DNA from: Vulcanimicrobiota bacterium
GTDB taxonomy: Bacteria > Eremiobacterota > Eremiobacteria > Baltobacterales > Baltobacteraceae
Assembly: GCA_030042755.1 (NCBI GenBank)
Contig: JASHZC010000151.1
Coordinates: 1-16,161 of the forward strand
Direction of reading: 5' to 3'
DNA length: 16,161 bases
Shown here in pieces: positions 13,674-16,161 of this stretch; position 1 is the stretch's first letter, and the number at the start of each line of letters is the position of its first letter. The position numbers and the translations under genes were made by a program. The notes under the pieces were generated by a model that worked only from the letters and a program-made list of their open reading frames with translations, was not told the origin of the DNA and did not search any database.

Positions 13674-14135
13674 ATGACGCACTTGCGCGAGCAGATTTCT
13701 GTCGCATCCCCAGCTAGCCAAGCCGAGGCCGGCCTCGAGAGCTATCTAGCCTCCCTGCGCGGCGCGGACGGCGTCGCTCGATTGCGGCTGCGCGTCCCCG
13801 TCGACGGCCCGTCTCGCTTTTCGCTCGACCGCGAGGTGCGCGTTGAGGCGCGCCGGGCACGAGACGACGAGAACCTCAACGACTTGATCCGTATCTCGTG
13901 GAGCCCCGAAGGCAAGACGATCTTCCCTGCGTTTAGCGGTACGCTCACCGTCTGGGATGAGCCGGATGAGAAACTCAGTTACATCGAAATCGACGGCAGA
14001 TACACACCACCGCTCGGCGCGACGGGGCAGGTCTTTGACGAAGCCATCGGCCGCCGAATTGCAGAATCGACCGCACGGGAGTTCCTGAAAGACGTTAAGC
14101 GCGCGATAGAAGGCGGTTCGCAGATTCCGGTCTAG
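13674..14135 (+). CDS. Hypothetical protein, possibly SRPBCC fold
   Basis: Predicted 153-residue cytoplasmic protein with no signal peptide or membrane helix. The middle has alternating strands ([59 protein letters not shown]) followed by a long C-terminal helix ([25 protein letters not shown]). Strands followed by a long helix, with the phrase [22 protein letters not shown], resemble SRPBCC / START-like ligand-binding proteins. I hold this assignment loosely. The frame is open 36 codons upstream, but ATG 13674 leaves room for the divergent promoter and palindrome; the ribosome binding site is weak. It is divergent from the histidine kinase and converges on the membrane protein at 14152. Confidence 0.65.
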   Translation: MTHLREQISVASPASQAEAGLESYLASLRGADGVARLRLRVPVDGPSRFSLDREVRVEARRARDDENLNDLIRISWSPEGKTIFPAFSGTLTVWDEPDEKLSYIEIDGRYTPPLGATGQVFDEAIGRRIAESTAREFLKDVKRAIEGGSQIPV

Positions 14136-14151
14136 TCTCTCAAGCGCGGCG

Positions 14152-14928
14152 TTACTCTCCCGCAAACGAGCGTTGTAAAGTCTGCAACGGCTCGAGGTTC
14201 ACGCGGATCAGTCCCTGCTGCGGCCGGTCCAGGTCGATGATGAGCCCAATGACCAGAGCCAGCGTTAGTGCGAGGAGGAGCTTGGAAACGACCGCTCGCG
14301 CTGCTTGGAGCCCGAATGCGTAACCCAGCATGCTGGCCGCGATCAGCATGATCAGCACCAGCGCGAAGAACACGATGTCGGGTATGTGCGCATCAAGCAC
14401 TGCGCCTTGCTCCGCGCTCAGATCGATCGTTTCGTTGAGCGCAGATACGAAGAGCGGCGTCATGGTCGAGTGCGGATCGTGGCGCGATGCTGCCATCGCG
14501 AGGGTCCACATGGCGCGCTGAAGGCGGCCCGATCGCGCAGCGACGACCGCGCGTTGTGCGGGGTCCGCAGCCGCGAGCGCGTAGTCAATCCGTTCGTCCA
14601 GATACAGACGGAGATCGGCGCGCACTGCAGCAGCGGTTGTTGCATCGAGCAAGTCGGTTCGCAGGTACGTCGTACCGATCGCGTTGGCTTCATTGATCAG
14701 CACGGTGCGCCGCGAATCGAAGCGACTCAGTCCGAGCGAAAAAGAGAAGCCGAGCAACAAGCCGAGCATGGTATACGCCGCTGCTTGCACGGCCATGGCC
14801 GGCTCCGCGCTGACACCGGCCGACCAACGCGTGCGCGCCAGCTGGCCCCCAAATTCATATGCCGCTAGAACCAAAATCAAAACGGCGAGCATGACCAGCC
14901 ACGTCGGGACGACGTTGAAGGTGTTCAT
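14152..14928 (-). CDS. DUF4239 (bestrophin-like) membrane protein
   Basis: Predicted 258-residue inner-membrane protein. It has two N-terminal helices (about 8-24 and 47-67), a cytosolic helical region and two C-terminal helices (about 183-207 and 215-231). The signature parts are RRTVLINEANAIGTTYLRTDLL (73-94, split here as the RRTV and EANAIGTTYLR motifs) and IDLDRPQQGLIRV near the C-terminus. Both are typical of the DUF4239 family, which is annotated as bestrophin-like. Family function is unproved; a channel or transporter role is speculation. The ATG at 14928 lacks a strong ribosome binding site. A 101-residue protein is encoded 27 bases upstream on the same strand, probably in one operon. 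Confidence 0.83.
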   Translation of the reverse strand: MNTFNVVPTWLVMLAVLILVLAAYEFGGQLARTRWSAGVSAEPAMAVQAAAYTMLGLLLGFSFSLGLSRFDSRRTVLINEANAIGTTYLRTDLLDATTAAAVRADLRLYLDERIDYALAAADPAQRAVVAARSGRLQRAMWTLAMAASRHDPHSTMTPLFVSALNETIDLSAEQGAVLDAHIPDIVFFALVLIMLIAASMLGYAFGLQAARAVVSKLLLALTLALVIGLIIDLDRPQQGLIRVNLEPLQTLQRSFAGE

Positions 14929-14955
14929 CGCGCCGTCACCCGCTGCGGCGGAAGC

Positions 14956-15261
14956 CTAAAGACCGATCTGATTCAGGTCTGCGATAATCCGTTGCGTCCG
15001 CGGACTATCCCACCAATTGACGACGATCGCCTCGAGCTCGGGCAGTAAACGTAGGTCGCTAACGTGTTTCTCGAGCGACGCGCGACTAGGGGCGCGCCGC
15101 TTCGCCTCGGCATGCAGGGCGTCGATGGTGGCGTGCGCGGCATGCTCCGGCGGAAGCGCCGAGTGCAGGCGCGCGACGAGCGCTTCGTCCGCGATCATGC
15201 CGGTCGCGTCGGCGGCTGTGACCTCTTCGCGGAGCTCGTCTCTGTGGTCTGCGTGTGACAT
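14956..15261 (-). CDS. Small hypothetical protein upstream of DUF4239 gene
   Basis: Predicted 101-residue soluble, mostly helical protein that I do not recognise. It is rich in Ala, Arg, Asp and Glu, with His residues in the first half. The C-terminal part (LPELEAIVVNWWDSPRTQRI, then ADLNQIGL) is distinctive, with a tandem Trp pair. The frame also allows GTG at 15270, but ATG 15261 has GAAGG eight bases upstream and is preferred. It ends 27 bases before the DUF4239 start, so it is probably cotranscribed with it. Confidence 0.65.
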   Translation of the reverse strand: MSHADHRDELREEVTAADATGMIADEALVARLHSALPPEHAAHATIDALHAEAKRRAPSRASLEKHVSDLRLLPELEAIVVNWWDSPRTQRIIADLNQIGL

Positions 15262-15367
15262 AGGACGCACCTTCGCGCAGGCACGCCGTCGTTACTTCCA
15301 GCCCCATCACGGCGACAGGTCGGCGCCCCATCGAGCCGAACGCCGCCTGGCATTTGAGGTAGATAGC

Positions 15368-15652
15368 ATGATCATCCAAAACGTGCACTTCGTCTTCGCT
15401 CCCGAAGAAGGCGACCGAGTCGAAGCAATGTTTCGTGAGTTACGCGATGCTTCGCGCGCGGAGGCGGGCGTCGTGTCCTTCGACGTAGCGCGAGGCCAAG
15501 ACGATCCCAGCGTCTTCGTGCTATGGGAAGTCTATCGCGATCGCGCGGCTTTCGATTCACATCGAGGGGCCGAACATTTCCAGCGCCTTGTCGTCAACGG
15601 CGTGCGGCCGCTGGCGAAAACACGAACTGGAGAAATCCTTTCCCCGATCTAG
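15368..15652 (+). CDS. ABM-domain protein (putative quinol monooxygenase, YgiN/LsrG-like)
   Basis: Predicted 94-residue protein, the size of a single antibiotic biosynthesis monooxygenase domain (dimeric ferredoxin-like fold). Typical features are an N-terminal strand (IIQNVHFVFAPE), a helix (RVEAMFRELRDASRAE), GVVSFDVARGQDDPSVFVLWE and VYRDRAAFDSHRGAEHFQRL, where the W-E-x-Y-x-D and the H-x3-x-H-F pattern match YgiN-like members. GAGGT at 15356-15360 lies seven bases before the ATG. The frame is open far upstream but that is shadow coding. It is divergent from the small protein at 14956 and lies 32 bases before a lipoprotein gene. The substrate is unknown; quinols or other small aromatics are usual for the family. 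Confidence 0.82.
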   Translation: MIIQNVHFVFAPEEGDRVEAMFRELRDASRAEAGVVSFDVARGQDDPSVFVLWEVYRDRAAFDSHRGAEHFQRLVVNGVRPLAKTRTGEILSPI

Positions 15653-15684
15653 GGAACGTCTGCTCGTCGCAGAACGTTGGGCGA

Positions 15685-16161
15685 ATGATGCGAAGAATCG
15701 GCATTCTCGTTTCGTGTTGGCTTCTGGCGGCTTGTGGAGGCATGGGTGGGGCGGTTCCGCCGCAGCCGCCGTCATTCGCCGCGCGCGTGCTGCGGTTAGC
15801 CGGTACCGATACGCGCTTCACGGTTTCCGGGCGCTACATCGCACTCGACGGGGCTCGATTCTTCGTCAAGGGCGTGGACTATTCGCCGACGCCGATCGGC
15901 AAGCTCCCCAACGACCCGCCTGGTCTCGACGATCCGCTGCGCGACGGCAACGAGGCGATCTGGACGCGCGACCTTCCCAAGATTCGCGCGATGGGCGCCA
16001 ATGCGATACACGTCTACAACGTCGTTCCGCCCGGACACGACCAAAACACCGGACCGATCACGAAGTTCCTGAATGCCGCCTGGAACGGCGGCGATCGGCC
16101 GGTCTACGTCATCATGAGCATCTATTTTGCAGGCGACGCGCTGAAGAATGCCGGTGCCGCG
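15685..16161 (+). CDS. Lipoprotein, TIM-barrel glycoside hydrolase-like, 5' part
   Basis: An open frame of 159 codons from ATG 15685 to the window edge, with no stop. A short signal peptide (RRIGILVSCWLLAAC) gives lipobox LAAC with Cys17, followed by GGMGG and a Pro-rich linker. Then comes a beta-strand YIALDGARFFVKGVDYSPTP and a W-x-RDLPKIRAMGANAIHVYNV segment. This arrangement (strand, GVDYSP, then helix and RAMGAN-x-IHVY) is common to the first blades of TIM-barrel glycosidases and glucanosyltransferases of the GH2/GH5/Gas1 kind. The catalytic acids would be downstream of the edge. A second ATG at 15688 is equally possible, and the ribosome binding site is weak. It may be in an operon with the ABM gene 32 bases upstream. 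Confidence 0.72.
   Translation, partial: MMRRIGILVSCWLLAACGGMGGAVPPQPPSFAARVLRLAGTDTRFTVSGRYIALDGARFFVKGVDYSPTPIGKLPNDPPGLDDPLRDGNEAIWTRDLPKIRAMGANAIHVYNVVPPGHDQNTGPITKFLNAAWNGGDRPVYVIMSIYFAGDALKNAGAA

Noticed and set aside
15017..15367. Upstream extension of the ABM gene
   Set aside because: The ABM domain starts at ATG 15368 with a good ribosome binding site; the extension is antisense to the small gene at 14956-15261.
1..16161. CRISPR array, tRNA, rRNA, insertion sequence or prophage
   Set aside because: I saw no regularly spaced repeats, cloverleaf, rRNA-like sequence, transposase or phage structural gene. Short RNAs cannot be excluded by eye.

Overview
This is about 16 kb of moderately GC-rich, densely coded bacterial chromosome with no rRNA, tRNA, CRISPR array, transposase or phage gene that I could see. 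Several features suggest a diderm soil or plant-associated bacterium: many small lipoproteins of the NHL / SMP-30 / Vgb beta-propeller type, an HTH-plus-helical-repeat regulator that starts with TTG, a GLIC-type channel, and a protein with beta-barrel-like strands. The gene mix reminds me of Candidatus Eremiobacterota (WPS-2). That is inference from protein style only; there is no marker gene here.

Region 1 (1-7430) is an export locus. Five predicted beta-propeller lipoproteins fall into two paralogous families. Family A is 107-1198, 3915-4904 and 6425-7429. Family B is the convergent pair 1400-2626 and 2640-3818. All five have the lipobox cysteine at residue 23 of the start I chose. Between the family A genes lies a secreted phosphoesterase of the acid phosphatase / phospholipase C superfamily (4981-6351). 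The phosphoesterase, a family A gene and a family B gene run in one direction on the minus strand. The family B pair is an inverted duplication: mirror-image upstream regions at the outer ends, and 3' ends that form a long imperfect hairpin.

Region 2 (7430-10055) has a leader with competing hairpins, a regulator with an N-terminal HTH and a long helical-repeat region, and a convergent gene that fuses a universal stress protein domain to an ABM-like ferredoxin-fold domain.

Region 3 (10056-12009) is a divergent pair: an exported, strand-rich protein of unknown function and a prokaryotic pentameric ligand-gated ion channel (GLIC/ELIC type).

Region 4 (12021-13550) is a two-component pair, a PAS-histidine kinase followed with no gap by a stand-alone receiver. 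Region 5 (13674-16161) holds a possible SRPBCC protein, a DUF4239 (bestrophin-like) membrane protein with a small upstream partner, a stand-alone ABM monooxygenase-like protein, and the 5' part of a lipoprotein that looks like a TIM-barrel glycoside hydrolase and runs off the window.

No intergenic stretch exceeds about 205 bases. The main regulatory spaces are 1199-1399, 6352-6424, 10905-10965, 13551-13673 and 15262-15367. The unit most worth a second look is the propeller / phosphoesterase locus in region 1.
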